Assembly (NCBI GenBank): GCA_036245525.1
Contig: BTPG01000002.1
Location: forward strand, 124,170,951 to 124,234,950
Direction: 5' to 3'
Source: Semisulcospira habei
Lineage: Eukaryota > Mollusca > Gastropoda > Semisulcospiridae
DNA: 64,000 nt
In this document: positions 41,400 through 56,036 of the stretch, in pieces
How the letters are laid out: every line of letters starts with the position of its first letter
Position numbering within the stretch: position 1 is the first letter of the stretch
Notes under the pieces: generated by a model
Database searches by the model: none
What the model was told of the DNA's origin: nothing
Seen by the model: the letters and a program-made list of their open reading frames with translations, nothing else
Position numbers and translations under genes: made by a program

Positions 41400-44300
41400 C
41401 TCATGACGACCACGACCGGACTCAACGTAGCATGCTGGAACATCCGAACCATGCTCGACACAGCAGACAGCGGACGCCCTGAGCGTCGCTCCGCCCTCAT
41501 TGCTCATGAATTGGAGGTTAAACATCGACATCGCCGCGCTCAGCGAAGTACGCCTCCCGGAGGAAGGCAGCCTCCAAGAACTTGGCGCTGGCTACACCCT
41601 CTACTGGTCAGGCAGGCCTGCATCAGAAAGACGGCGCTCAGGCGTGGGCTTCATGGTGAAGACCCCCATTGCAACTAAGTTGGAAAACCTACCAACGGGT
41701 CACTCCGACCGCATCATGTCCATGCGCCTCCCACTGAGACACCAGCAATACGTCACCCTTCTCAGTGTGTACTCCCCAACCCTCCTGGCAGAGCCTGCAG
41801 AAAAAGACAAGTTCTACTCTGACCTGCGCAGCCTCCTGCAGAGCACCCCTGCAGACGACAAAGTCATCATCCTTGGCGACTTCAACGCCAGAGTGGGCCA
41901 AGACTCTGAAGCCTGGAAAGGAGTCCTCGGCAAGCATGGCATTGGGAACTGCAATGACAATGGTCGCCTACTGTTGGAGCTCTGTGCAGAGCAGCAACTT
42001 GTCATCACCAACACTACTTTCCAGCAAAAGGACAGTCGAAAGACCACCTGGATGCATCCTCGCTCCAAGCACTGGCACCTTATCGACTATGTCCTAGTGC
42101 GTCAGAGGGACCGCAGTGACGTCCTCCTCACCAGAGTGATGCCCAGCGCAGAGTGCCACACTGACCACCGCCTTGTTCGCTGCAAACTCAGGCTCCGCCT
42201 CAAGCTGAAACCCAAGAAAGGGGGCCCCCCCCAAGAAAAAGCTTGATGTTGCCAGCCTTCAGCGTGACGACAAGAAAGCTGCCCTTCAGGCCGATTTACA
42301 GCGCATGCTCAAAGACACAGTTGATCCAGCAGACTCCTCCCCTGAAACACTCTGGGAACAACTGAAAACTGCTATTGTAAAATCTTCTGTGGAAGTCTTG
42401 GGCTTTGCTAGAAAGAGGAACAAAGACTGGTTTGACGAAAACGACGTAGAGATCCAGGAACTTCTAGCAAAAAAAAAGAGCCGCCCACCAGGCCCACCTA
42501 GCCCAGCCTTCCTGCCCTGTGAAGAAGTCTGCCTTCCGCCTCATCTGCAGCAGTCTCCAGCTCAAGCTTAGAGAACTCCAGAACGAGTGGTGGTCCAGAC
42601 TCGCACAGAGGACCCAGCTCTGCGCTGACAACGGTGACTACAGGGGCTTCTACGAAGCACTGAAAGCAGTGTATGGCCCTAGGCACCTGGTACAAAGTCC
42701 CCTGCGAAGCGCTGATGGACAGGCACTCCTCACAGATAATACCTCCATCTTGAACCGCTGGTCGGAATACTTTCAGGACCTCTTCGGCGCTGAGCGCACT
42801 GTTCAAGAAACAGTCATCCTCCAAATCCCACACCTTCCACTAAAGGTTGAATTGGACGAACCGCCCACCGCCGAAGAGACCCTCACAGCCATCCACCAGC
42901 TCAAGAGTGGCAAAGCAGCAGGCATTGACGGAATCCCGCCAGAGATCTGGAAACATGGAGGCCCAGCACTGCACAACAAGCTCCACGACCTCTTTCTCTG
43001 CTGCTGGGAAAAAGGAACACTACCAAAGGATCTCCGTGATGCAGTCATCATCACCCTGTACAAGAACAAAGGAGAGAAGTCTGCCTGCTCTAATTATCGT
43101 GGAATTACCCTGCTGTCCATTGCCGGGAAAATTCTCGCAAGGTTGCTCCTGAATCGGCTGGTACCTGCCATCGCTGAAGACCACCTCCCAGAGGGCCAGT
43201 GTGGCTTCAGAGCCAACAGGAGTACCACCGACATGGTCTTTGTGCTGAGACAGCTTCAGGAGAAGTGCCGCGAGCAGAACAAAGGGCTGTACGTAACGTT
43301 TGTCGACCTAACAAAAGCGTTTGACACTGTGAGCAGGCAAGGTATGTGGCAGATCCTGGAGCGACTAGGCTGTCCCCCAAAGTTCCTCAACATGATCGTC
43401 CAGCTCCACGAGGACCAGCAAGGCCAGGTCAGACTAAACAGTGACCTCTCAGAACCATTCCCCATTCGCAACGGCGTGAAGCAAGGCTGCGTGCTGGCAC
43501 CGACCCTCTTCACCATCTTCTTCAGCATGATGTTGAAGCAGGCCACAGTGGACCTCGACGATGACGACGCAGTGTACATCAGGTATCGTCTCGATGGCAG
43601 CCTGTTCAACCTCAGACGACTGCAGGCCCACACGAAAACCCTAGACCAACTGATTCGTGAGCTGCTCTTTGCTGATGACGCTGCCCTCGTTGCACACACA
43701 GAGAGAGCCTTGCAGCGCATTACGTCCTGCTTCGCAGATGCCGCCCAGCTCTTTGGACTTGAGGTCAGTCTGAAAAAGACAGAGGTCCTTCATCAGCCGG
43801 CACCCAAGGAAGAGCATCGCCCTCCCCACATCACCATCGGCGAGTCCGAACTGAAGTCTGTACACCAGTTTACCTACCTCGGCTGCATCATCACGTCAGA
43901 CGCCAAGCTGGACAAGGAGCTGGACAACAGGCTGGCAAAAGCGAACAGTGCTTTCGGGCGACTATTCAAGCGGGTGTGGCACAATCAACAGCTGAAAAAA
44001 GGCACCAAGATCAGCGTGTACAGAGCTGTCGTCCTCACCACCCTGCTGTACGGTTCCGAGTCCTGGGCCCTCTACAGCAGCCAACTACGACTCCTCGAAC
44101 GCTTTCACCAGCGCTGCCTGCGTACCATCCTCAGCATTCACTGGAGTGACTATGTCACCAACGTCGAGGTCCTTGAACAGGCAGAAACTTTGAGCATCGA
44201 GGCTTTGCTGCTGCGGACACAGCTTCGCTGGGGGTGGGCACGTCTCCAGGATGGAGGATCATCTGTTCGGCGAGCTCGCCACTGGACACCGAGACAGAGG

Positions 44301-44570
44301 GGCACCAAAGAAGAGATACAAAGACGGTCTCAAGAAGTCACTTAGTGCTTGCCAAATCGACCACCGCCAGTGGTCTTCGCTTGCTGCGGACCGTGACACC
44401 TGGCGCTCCACCATTCACAAGGCAGCCGTCTCATTTGAGGACTCTCACAGAGCTAACCTCAAGGACAAGCGGCTCAGGAGAAAAAACAGAGTTGTCGTAA
44501 CTCAGAACCCTGACCAGACCTTCCCCTGCAGCCACTGCGGTCGAACCTGCCTGTGCCGGATTGGATAGGT
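41400..44570 (+). mobile_element. Endonuclease/reverse-transcriptase LINE, frameshifted
   Basis: One non-LTR retrotransposon coding unit in several frames. The APE-type endonuclease begins LNVACWNIRTMLD (41415), changes frame near 41515, then shows IDIAALSEVRLPE, IILGDFNARVG, LIDYVLV and CHTDHRLV. A C-run near 42230 shifts the frame again. The reverse transcriptase (42519-44345) has KAAGIDGIPPEIWKHGG, GFRANRSTTDMVFVLRQLQ, VTFVDLTKAFDTVS, GVKQGCVLAPTLF and the catalytic LLFADDAAL. After another frame change near 44300 a CSHCGRTCLCRIG cysteine motif ends the recognisable part. Family resemblance is to elements often misannotated as craniofacial development protein 2-like. At least three frameshifts make it inactive. 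Confidence 0.85.
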
Positions 44571-44726
44571 ACACCATCACCTATGGTTATTTTTATTCCG
44601 GTTTTCAGTGACCACACCTGTGACATTGAGAATATGTGTGTTTGTGAAAATAGCATGTAATTGGTAGTGATATTTTGCTTTTACTGCATGCAATGCTTAC
44701 TTTGAATCTGTCATTATGTGTTACAG

Positions 44727-47720
44727 GACCATGAGATACACAGCATACAGGCAAGTCATCCACTGGTGTTACTGATGGCTTGGAAAACACAACCGAAAGC
44801 CTTTGCCATCGTGTGCCATGCACAAGATTCGTGAAAGATTTCCAGCAGGGCAAAAAGGCTTCTTTACTTACTTACTTACGCCTGTCACCCCTACCCGGGT
44901 ATAGGCCGTCGACGAGAGACCTCCAGCAACTCCTGTCCTGTGCTTCTCCTTCGATTCTACTCCAGGTGGTTCCCAGTCTCTTGATGTCTGCTTGGAGGTC
45001 TCGACGCCAGGAGTTTCTCAGCCTACCTCTTTTCCTCTTTCCCTGGGGGTTCCATGACAATGCCTGCCTAGTGATACTGGAAGCTGGCTTTCTCAGACTG
45101 TGACCGATCCATCCCCATCTTCTTCGCCCAATTTCATTCTCTGCTGTTATCTGCTCTGTTCTCTCCCAGAGTCTGACGTTGCTGATCTTCTCTGGCCAGT
45201 GGATTTTCAAAATTCTTCTAAGGCAACTGTTCATGAAGGTCTGTATTCTGTTGACTGTGGTTTTTGTCAATCTCCATGTCTCTGCTCCATATAGGAGAAC
45301 TGCTTTTACATTGGAGTTGAAAATCCGGACTTTGGTGTGTTGTGACAGCTCTCTGGAACTCCACACTTTTTTCAACTGGAGAAAGGCTGCTCTGGCTTTA
45401 CCGATTCGTGTTCTGACATCTGCATCAGTGCCGCCTTTTTTGTCTATGATGCTCCCGAGATAGGTGAAGGACTCCACCTCCTCCAACGGGGTGCCAGCAA
45501 GCAAGACTGGTTCTTCCCTGGTTGCGTTCGTCCTCATTGTCTTTGTTTTCTGTTTGTGAATGGTGAGGCCCACTTGGGACGAGATGTCAGCAAGCCTCGT
45601 GGTCTTGTCCTGCATTTGTTGATGAGTGTGGGACAGTAATGCCAAGTCGTCTGCAAAATCGAGGTCATCAAGCTGTGTCCACAGTGTCCACTGTATTCCA
45701 CTTCGTCTGTGCTCTGTGGTCATCTTCATGACCCAGTCTATGGCCAGTAGGAAGAGGAACGGAGACAGCAGACACCCCTGCCTGACACCAGTTCTGACCT
45801 GGAGCTCTCTGGTGAACTGCCCTTCGTGGATCACGCGACATGTCATGCCATCATAGCTGCTCTTGATCAGGCGGACGAGCTTTGTGGGTACACCGTAGTG
45901 TCGTAGGAGTTTCCACAGAGTCTCTCGGTCCACGCTGTCAAATGCTTTCTCATAATCCACAAAGTTGACGTACAGCGGGGAGCTCCACTCCAGAGACTGT
46001 TCCACGATGATGCGGAGAGTGGCGATCTGGTCTGTACATGATCGGTTCTTCCTGAATCCTGCTTGCTGGTCTCTCAGCTGGGGGTCAACGGAGCTCTTCA
46101 TTCTCTCTAGGATGATCCTGTTGAAGACCTTTCCTGGTACTGACAGCAAGGTGATTCCTCTGTAGTTGGAACACTTGCTGAGGTCGCCTTTCTTGGGAAG
46201 CTTGATTAGGTACCCCTCCTTCCAGTCAGCTGGCATCACCTCCTCTTCCCAGATCTTTCCAAACAGTGGGTACAGCATCTCAACTGTTGTCTCTAGGTCT
46301 GCTTTCAGAGACTCCGCTGGGATGCCATCTGGCCCTGCTGCTTTGCCATTCTTCAAAAATGCCACTGCTTTTCTGATCTCTTCCCGGCTGGGTCTGTCAC
46401 AGCTGATGGGTAGGTCGGTCTCTGCCGGCTGGATCTCGGGGGGGGGGGGTCGGGTGGGCTAGGTCTGTTCAGTAACTCTTCAAAATACTCGGCCCATCTG
46501 TCGAGTTGGTCTGCTCTGTCTGCAATAGGCTTGCCTTCTTTGTCTTTTACTGGTCTTTCTGTATGGCCATACTTACCCGACAATCTTCTGGTAATGTCGT
46601 AGAGCTGTTTCATGTTGCCGCTGCCTGCTGCCTTTTCTGCCTCTGCTGCCAGGCTCTCTGTGTAGGCCCTCTTGTCTGCCCTGATACTCCTCTTCACCTC
46701 GTGGTTGGCTTCCGAGTATTCCTCCTGTGCCCTTACTTTGGCTGCTCTCGTGCGACTGTTGTTGACCGCTGCTTTCTTCTGCTTCCTCGCTTCTATCTTC
46801 TTCAAGGTCTGTGCCGACAGCCAGTCCTTGTGGTGGTGTTTCCTGAACCCTACAGTGTCTTTGCAGGTTGAGTTCAGCGCCTCTCTAACTGCCTTCCACT
46901 GCTGCTCTGTGGTGACCGCCTCCTCTTCATTTACTAGCTCCTGTAGCGCTTGAAACCGGTTGGACAGCACCAGTTTGAACTCTTCTCTAACTCCAGTTTC
47001 TCTCAGGAGGCCTACATTATAGCGCTGTCTTCTTGTTGTCTCTGTGCGGCTTTTCTTTAGCTTGAGCTTCATTCTTAAGGTAAGCAGATGGTGGTCTGAG
47101 GCGACATCTGCTCCCCTCCTCACTCGAACATCTTGAAGGGATCTTCTAAATTTCTTGCTAATGCAGATATGGTCTATTTGGTTCTCTGTTGTATGGTCAG
47201 GTGAGACCCAAGTTGCTTTGTGTATTCTTCTGTGTGGGAAGATGCTGCCTCCAATGACAAGTCGGTTTAGAGCACAAAAGTCTACAAACCTCTCCCCGTT
47301 CTCACTCATCTCCGAGCCTAGTCCCTGTCTCCCCATCACCTCTTCGTATCCGGTGTTGTCCTCCCCTATTTTGGCATTAAAATCGCCCATGACGATGGTG
47401 ATGTCTCGCTCTGCACATTTGTCCACGGCACTCTGGAGTCGGTCGTAGAACTCTTGTTTCTCTTCCTCGTCACTGTCATTAGTGGGCGCATAACACTGGA
47501 TGACGTTCAGCTTGAGCTTTTTCTTGGTTCTAAAGGCTGCTGTGATAATTCTTGGCCCAAGAGGTTCCCAGCCCATCAGCGCTCTCTGTGCCACTGGTGA
47601 CAGCATGAATGCTACTCCTTCTGTATGGGGGGGCATTCTCCTCTTCATGACCTGAATACAGAATCATCTCCCCCCAAAAAAGGCTTCAAGGGCTTTAAAT
47701 TTGTGGACAGAAGCTGACAA
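44727..47720 (+). pseudogene. Exon-like remnant with P2X7-C-like motif, split by RTE
   Basis: After an acceptor-like TTACAG at 44721-44726, one frame reads MRYTAYRQVIHWCY, a TGA at 44773-44775, then LPSCAMHKIRERFPAGQKG, which then continues after the RTE insertion (47677-47720) as GFKFVDRS. The AYRQ ... W ... LPSC...IR..FP...GFK pattern resembles the cysteine-rich P2X7 C-terminal-like domain found in many multi-copy invertebrate genes. That match is from memory and the conserved cysteines are incomplete. The gene is dead in this copy. Confidence 0.4.
44863..47676 (-). mobile_element. RTE-type LINE, 5'-truncated, with TSD
   Basis: AAAAAGGCTTC is duplicated at 44852-44862 and 47677-47687. The 3' end carries (TAAG)n, typical of RTE elements. 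The endonuclease part (46353-47648) lacks its N-terminus but has LKLNVIQCYAPTND, ITIVMGDFNAKIGED, QIDHICISKKFRRS and SDHHLLTLRMKLKL. A frame change at a ten-G run (near 46445) leads to the reverse transcriptase (44872-46365): LKNGKAAGPDGIPAESL, KCSNYRGITLLSVPGKVF, NFVDYEKAFDSVDRETLW, TGVRQGCLLSPFLFLLAID and LDFADDLALLSH. Otherwise the two frames are long and uninterrupted, so the copy is fairly young. Confidence 0.9.
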
Positions 47721-47837
47721 ACCCGCTTTCCACAAGAAGTTGCATACGACAACTACCTTTAGCTCATTAATCCCCATGTGCATGCAGGCACAGGTCTTGT
47801 AAACTGTACCAATGTCTGCATGCAGAAAGGGTTGAAT

Positions 47838-50010
<2,173 letters not shown>

Positions 50011-50689
50011 ATCAGGGCTCACAACGATCCACCATGAAAAAGGAGGAAAATAAAAGCGTGAAGGTATAAACGTGGTACATGGTTTTGTATATTGTGACAG
50101 ACATACCAGAACAGATATAGAAGCAACAGAAGCACACACTGGCCAAAACTCCACCACAACCTCCATCCAATCCCATCTCCATTTGTTTCTTACACAGTCA
50201 TCAAATTTTGAACCACGCTGTGGCCACACATGGCAATTAGGTTACGCCCCCTTTTCACACACTGTTATCTGTAACCTCTTGCAGCATAAAACTATGAACG
50301 AAGAACCTTTCTGCCAAAACAAAACATCCACGCGGAACACATCACCAAAGAAACATTTTCAGCAATTCTTTAAAAAATTAAGAGTTAGCATTTTTCACAA
50401 CACTCTAATGCACTAAGTACCCCATGACAAAACTGTCGTCTGCAAGCCTGCATACAACCGTGCACATGCCCCAATTAGGCTCCCATGAACACACTAGGTC
50501 AACTAAAATTACCCAGATTTTGCTCTGTTTCACACCACCTGTCATGCCTTTTGTTGCTCAAAATGCCAAAAAAGGCAAATATTTCAAATTTTACATCCTA
50601 AAATAATTGCAAAAAGGGAGGAAATTTTTTAAACTTTCTTGCGGAAAAGTTACTACATGCACCGGAAGCAATTGCCCTGTGTGGTCTGT

Positions 50690-50915
50690 ACGATTGTGCG
50701 CTGCGCCATTTTAAAACGAAAACGGTAGCTTGTGCTACTTCCGATAACAGAGCGATTTTAGCAAACAGCAAAATGCGAATACGGCAGAATAGCGATAAAA
50801 TCGAATCACTTCTTTTTCCTTCCCCCTACTATGGCAGAATCTTGTCATTTGTGCGGCGGAAAGGTTACCTTCATCGGCGGATTATCGCCGAAACGGCGGA
50901 GGATTGTGAGCCCTG
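50690..50915 (+). other. Possible first exon of a lost or distant gene
   Basis: An open frame from the ATG at 50831 begins AESCHLCGGKVTFIGGL and is followed by basic residues, then a GTGAGC donor-like site at 50906. The upstream 140 bases are less A/T-rich than the surroundings and lack repeats. The CHLC pair might start a zinc-binding domain. No downstream exon identified; beyond 50926 the sequence is a repeat. Confidence 0.25.
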
Positions 50916-50925
50916 ATAAATACAT

Positions 50926-51925
50926 ACATCAGGTATCTGTGAAATCAGCTATTAAAAAAAAAAAAAAAAAAACAGTGCTGGCAGTGTGCGCCTTACAGTT
51001 ACACGCAGAAAGTTACAATTACAAATCACTTTACTGTCCATGAGATGGAAATTTCCTTGTGCAATTATTACAGCAAAAGACAAAAACGCTGTGCTAGCAG
51101 GGTTGATAGTCATTACTTTTTTTCTTTAATGAAATAACTTTTAATTCTGGTAAAAGGTTAAAGAAATAAATTTTCTTTACTTTTTTTTGAAAATTAAAGA
51201 AATAAATTTTCTTTAATTTTTCTTTTTAATGAAATAAATTTGCGTTAAATACATGAAAAAAAGAATTTCAGCACAAGCATAAACAGTCATTATTGTTGGA
51301 AAGTAGGTAACACACACACACGCCTACAGACACTCATTCACATTAAAGAATATACTTTACAAAAGTAGAAATTAGGCTACAGAAATTCTAGAAAATATGG
51401 CAATCACCTGTTATAGCCCCCGCGGTTGTAAACCACGATGACAAAAGCTCTGTTAATTTACTTTCATTTTACAAAGAATTTCATTTTCTTTTTGGGGGTA
51501 CTGAACATGCTGCTTTTTCCGTACAAATAACAGTTTTAGTAGGGGAGTTGTTGTCCGAGTAACTGACCGCGGGGGCTAAAAGAGGTGATTGCCGAAAATA
51601 TAAAACTAAATCACATATCACAACTGGTAATATCACAAAATATTAATTTTATATAATCACATAAATTTAAAATTAGGCATTCAAACCCACACACGTATGC
51701 ACATGGTGACAGGCACACTCAAACACACGTGCTGGTTTAATGTTTATTCAGTAATGGAATTAATTTAATTTGATTTGATTTGAAGGTAGCTGAATCAACT
51801 TTTTTTTTCACAAAATACGTTAGATTGATACAGAGCGTCTTAAAAATACCACGCTAAAATTACCACAATGCCCAAGTTTCAACTGCAAACCAGTAGCCCC
51901 GTTACAAAGCGAAAAATAACCTGTC
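50926..51925. other. A/T-rich repeat-derived stretch
   Basis: Contains the repeat shared with 48918-49080, then runs of AAAGAAATAAATTTTCTTTA-like sequence (51080-51250) and an unannotated remainder. No gene. Confidence 0.4.
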
Positions 51926-51929
51926 ACCT

Positions 51930-52115
51930 ACCTTCAAGTGACTTGTCAGATTTGCCGCTGTCTTTCGATGGGCTAAGATTTCTTTTGCGCAGCCCCGCTG
52001 TTTGTATTTAAAAATGAGCGTATCGGCTGACTTTCCTCCAACATACTCGTAGTATTCAATAAACGAATCAAAGAATTTCGCAAAATTTCATCACTCGATT
52101 CACTGCTGGAAATGG
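51930..52115 (-). pseudogene. BED-finger-like exon fragment
   Basis: Read leftwards from the ATG at 52115: MASISSSESSDEILRN in one frame, then after a one-base shift FIEYYEYVGGKSADTLIFKY and NLTSHLK, ending at a GTAGGT donor near 51930. The NLTSHLK motif and preceding charged segment resemble the second half of a BED zinc finger, as in hAT-derived genes; the two cysteines are not both convincing. Weak call. Confidence 0.25.
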
Positions 52116-52900
52116 AAGCCATCTTCTTTTCACGATCTCAAATTTGAAGGTCACGGACCACAGTACCATTTCCGTACTGTCCAGTCTCTTAGCCTTAGTC
52201 AGTCCCAGCCATCCCTTAATTTTTCAATTCCCTAAAAAACACTACCGCCCACCAGCTGCACATTTGCCAAGCACAAAATACAAAAAAAAAAACAGCACAT
52301 CACCCGTCTTATTTCTTGGCTATGAGACTGGTTCCTTAACAACCCCACACCCAAGCACAGCTGAAATCAGCGTGCCCCTCAAATCACTACATCAATGGCA
52401 ACACAACATAGGCCCACAATTGTCCACTGGATAAGCTCAGGATAGTATGAATCAAAGCACCAAACATGTCTCCTCTCAGCTAACCAGAAATTTCCAGCAA
52501 ATTCCAACATTCAGCCCTACTACAAATTTTCAAACAAGACAAAAATTATTTTTAAAAACACCGGTCCTTGCACTGCCTCAACTGGCCAAATTTGACTGTA
52601 TGTTGTGACCTGAACTGATGCAGGGTAGGCTAGCGGTAATCCAAACCGCCTCAAACCGGCTGCAACTGGGTCAAACCGGCTTTGCGCATAGGCACCTGTT
52701 GTTCGTGGTGGAAAAACGAACTGAAGTAACAAAATTTTTAACAAAAGAAATCGATAATCGTTACTTTTATTTTTTTATTTGTTGAATTTTCTTTAACTTT
52801 TTAAAAACATTAATGTGCGCACTTGATGATTATGCGTGCTGTAGACATGAAGGCGAGACAGGCAACATAAGCCGAGTCTGTACGTAGATTTGACTCGATG
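52116..52900. other. Gene-free stretch
   Basis: One 96-codon open frame (52144-52434) is without recognisable features. No element boundaries found. Confidence 0.4.
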
Positions 52901-52997
52901 GGAATGAGGAAAAGTCCACATCCCATTCCTGCCCATTCCTTCGAACCCGGGATCTTACGACTGCCAGCACAGTGTCTTATCCACTAAGCTACGTCCC
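52800..52997 (-). mobile_element. tRNA-derived SINE, second type
   Basis: Minus strand: A box TAGCTTAGTGG (complement of 52981-52991) and B box GGGTTCGAAGG (complement of 52938-52948), with a tRNA-like spacing and sequence between. It continues into a non-tRNA body towards 52800. It has no poly(A)-proximal duplication that I can define. Not the same family as the SINE at 40690. Confidence 0.6.
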
Positions 52998-53026
52998 CAA
53001 GTCAGAGGACAAGTCTCAAATTTTCG

Positions 53027-53035
<9 letters not shown>

Positions 53036-53058
<23 letters not shown>
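53036..53058. repeat. Poly(T) tract
   Basis: About 26 thymines, preceding TGGCGCCCTGAGC; probably the A-tail of a minus-strand retroposon whose limits are unclear. Confidence 0.5.
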
Positions 53059-53217
53059 GCGCCCTGAGCATGCTGCTGGCATGGAGTGGATGCGCATTAC
53101 AAGTTGACATCATCACCCTGCAGGTGCCATATCCATAACATCTTAGATGACAGCAGTGTCTGCCATTGTAATTCAAATAACGTATGGTAACATAACAGTT
53201 TTCTTACTGTATGTGTG

Positions 53218-53943
53218 TTATGTTGTGACTGGCCTCACATGAGCTTCACAGATTTTTGCCTTGCCATAATAGTCCTGGAATCTTGGTTCTCCATCTTTGG
53301 TGGTCGCCTAGTACCTGCTGCTGTAGTACCTGTCATTATAATGCATGGCCGCCAGTTTGTGCCTGTAACACATATGCATGCAGGTACAATAGAGGACCCT
53401 GGTTAAATGGCAGTTAATACTAATAATATATAATAGATAAACAAGTTTGATGCTTTGCGTGTTAGCAAAATCACACAACACGAGTCCGGTGGTCTCTTCA
53501 GTATGATGGTAGCAGTATGAATCATACAGACATACAGAACACCTTTCCAGAATAAATACATGCATCTGTGATACAAGCTATAGCGACATACAATCTCTGT
53601 CTGACATTGCGGCAACCTTCTGAACATCTCCTTACATTAAACAAGGCAGTGCATAAAATGTGACCAAATCCTCTGTTGCACGGCAATGAGCAGCCCTTGT
53701 CGCAGTTCACTGCACAATGCCTTGCAATTGCAGCAAACTAATTCTATCTAGCAGGAAGATGTCCTGCACTGCATCCAATGCCTAACCCTGACAATACACA
53801 GGAGACTAACCTTGTTCGCATTCCCAGCCAACTGAAGGCAGTGTGCTTGGGAGCGAAGTGCAGCAGCAAGCTATGAAAGGCCTCCAGGTTCGAGGTCTGG
53901 TCACCAGAGGACTTTGCTTTTACATGTGTCTGTTTTCTGTAGC
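53218..53943 (-). pseudogene. Two exons of a multi-copy THAP-associated gene family
   Basis: Exon 53811-53943 (acceptor attgcag, donor gttagt) encodes SSGHQTSNLEAFHSLLLHFA and PKHTAFSWLGMRT. It joins in phase to 53218-53362 (acceptor gttacag), which encodes KLAAMHYNDRYYSS, an in-frame TAG at 53308-53310, then ATTKDGEPRFQDYYGKAK and VRPVTT before TAA. The TSNLE.FHSLLL.FAPK ... LAA.HYN ... TKDG pattern is one I recall from a large invertebrate gene family, often with THAP domains. The stop makes this copy a pseudogene. Intervening sequence (53363-53810) contains the repeat shared with 48776-48910. Confidence 0.45.
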
Positions 53944-54359
53944 CTGCAATATAAGCAATTAAAAAAGAATTTCAGCTCATCCACAGATGATATAGCTTAC
54001 ACACCTACTGTGTAAATTAATTAAAATGTAACTGCTTTATGCTAAGAGTCTTATACAATTAATATACAAATGTGCGATTCCGAAGAAATCGTGCAATACA
54101 AATGTCTTTAGTATCCGCACAAAGGATTTCACAAGGATAAGGATAAGCATTAGCAGGCAAAAGCTGGAAGTCTTTCCTGTGTAGTATATCACCATGCATC
54201 ATTATGCATGCACATATACAAACTGCAATTATAGATTGAATTCAAATCAGCAGTAGTGTAACACTACCAGGTGGCTGATGAGAGGCCCGCCTCTTTCGCG
54301 ACCGCCCCCTCCCCACATCCTCCCAACACACACAAAGCACACACACTAAACTTTTATCT

Positions 54360-54762
54360 TCATCTACCTAAAATATTCAGAATATGATAGTTGATACTGA
54401 CCTCTCTCGCCAGTTGCAGCTTCATTGCGAAGACATTTCTGTGCTTCTTCTCCACTGCGATGGTCGGTGTTGGTGAAGTGCCAATTGGCCGGATGCTTGG
54501 AATGGCTCCGGGTTTTATTATAAACTTTTTCGCAAATTTCATCCTAAATTTTATTAGGTTGGAAAAATCGTCTTCCTTGAAATGTGTGGAGCACACTAAC
54601 GTCTTTATATTTCCCTTCTGGAAGTCTCTGCGAGTGGAACGGACGAAGCGGTCCCACGACAGCCACAAAGTCTGATCTCAGTGTGGGGTATATGATTGTG
54701 TGGAGAGACCTTTCTTCGGTTGCGGTTGCATCCACCTGAACAACACAAACTTGTCCCGGCAT
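54360..54762 (-). pseudogene. THAP-domain exon, frameshifted
   Basis: Across frame changes the minus strand gives the THAP pattern: an N-terminal CCSGGC cysteine set just after the ATG at 54762, then WLSWDRFVRSTRRDFQKG, the C..H pair in TLVCSTHFKEDDF, and the C-terminal KPGAIPSI (the AVPTIF-type box). THAP domains are C2CH zinc fingers that bind DNA in cellular genes and P-element transposases. At least two frameshifts separate the segments. It lies upstream of, and in the same orientation as, the exons at 53218-53943, so both may belong to one dead gene. Confidence 0.55.
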
Positions 54763-55108
54763 ATTTCTAGATCACCACACAAAGAGTTCACGAAAACCTG
54801 AAAACGATACAATTATCACACAGCGTGCAGTCCAGGTGTGGTGTTGATGCTTCGACAAACGGGAACGAAGCGGACCAAGCGTGTCAGGTGTGTGACGTTA
54901 TGTCACGTGACTTTTCCGAAGATTGCCGAAGATTTTTTTTTCGGAGGCCAAGTTTTATTTTTGCTAATATCAAAGTATCTACGCAAAGGCAAAATAAACC
55001 GTACACATATTTCCATTCCTCGTGTTTTTTTCAGTTGGATAAATATATTTTATATCACAAAATGACTGTATTTCATGATTTGGTGAAATGTAGCTGGGCA
55101 CCCACCAG

Positions 55109-55180
55109 CTACACTTTAACACCAAGAGGTTCACGCAGTTTTCTGTACAGGTCTAACTTTGATCCATAGGACAATGTCAT
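55109..55180 (-). pseudogene. MCP: MCP N-terminal fragment
   Basis: The ATG at 55180, with the ATAATAAA motif upstream, opens a frame containing YGSKLDLYRKLREPLGVK, then a stop as homology ends. Only the first ~22 codons of the capsid gene remain. Confidence 0.8.
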
Positions 55181-55219
55181 TTTATTATGCAAAAATAAAA
55201 AAATTAATTAATGAAAACA

Positions 55220-56036
55220 ATGGCAGTGGGAGGATTTGATCATGATATTGAAATGGATTACATGTATGATTATGACAGTACAACAGATATGACTGGTACA
55301 AGGAATACTTCTAGTATGCAACAGGAACTTTTACAAAGCAAAGTAAACTCATTTTACGATAGTGTTGGTGCCCGCCCAGATGTAATAGATCCTAATCAGT
55401 TTGAATATGATAAAGGTCACTTATTTGTAAATACAGACAGAGGGAAAGTACACCTAACCCATAAAAACAACCCTGCTAAGTTTAGAGCTTTAAGTACAAT
55501 TAAATGATTGATTGATTGTACATTGCTTAACGTCCCGACAGCAACAAGGCTTTCTCAGGACGTGCCTGCACTGCTTGTGAAAAAAAAACTAAACAGAAAA
55601 TTGAATGTATGTCGCCAGCCGGTCAAATACGTTAAATAAACCTACAACATGGGGTCTAAATAAAGCTAAGACCATTTAGCAACACACATCCAATATCAAG
55701 AGCTACAGGCAGTGCAGACAGTAGGGAGAGTTTTAAAAAGGCAAAAACAGGTGAATGGACAAAGGGTAGACAGAAACACATGCCCCAGAAAAGAGAGAAA
55801 AACCCACCCTGTGGGGCTGACCAGGGTGACCCTGGGAACTAAAAAATACCTAACCCCACCCAAGTCCCCCAGGGCAGACCCGGGTGGGGGTTAAGTACAA
55901 TTAAAGGCGAAGTCGGTGGTAATACCGGGTTGGCAAGGTATCTTGGTATTGGGGGGGTCCCCCGGTACGCTTGCGCCTCCGGTACCACTTGCGCCACCAC
56001 AAATTGTTACTGCCCTTCATGATGTGCAAGGGCACC
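55220..56036 (+). pseudogene. 406-aa family protein, N-terminal fragment, split
   Basis: Starts at the ATG at 55220 (AVGGFDHDIEMD). The block FYDSVGARPDVIDPNQFEYD is identical to the complete copy. Retroposon copy 5 interrupts it at the LSTIK codons, and after the second duplication it resumes with GEVGGNTGLARYLGIGG to about 56036, where the LINE sequence takes over. The coiled coil and membrane part are absent. Confidence 0.8.
55505..55890 (-). mobile_element. 385-bp retroposon, copy 5
   Basis: Flanked by the 15-bp duplication TTAAGTACAATTAAA (55490-55504 and 55891-55905). Inserted within the 406-aa family remnant. Confidence 0.9.

Noticed and set aside
50072..50416. 114-codon open frame
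   Set aside because: No recognisable features, and it lies in repeat-derived sequence.
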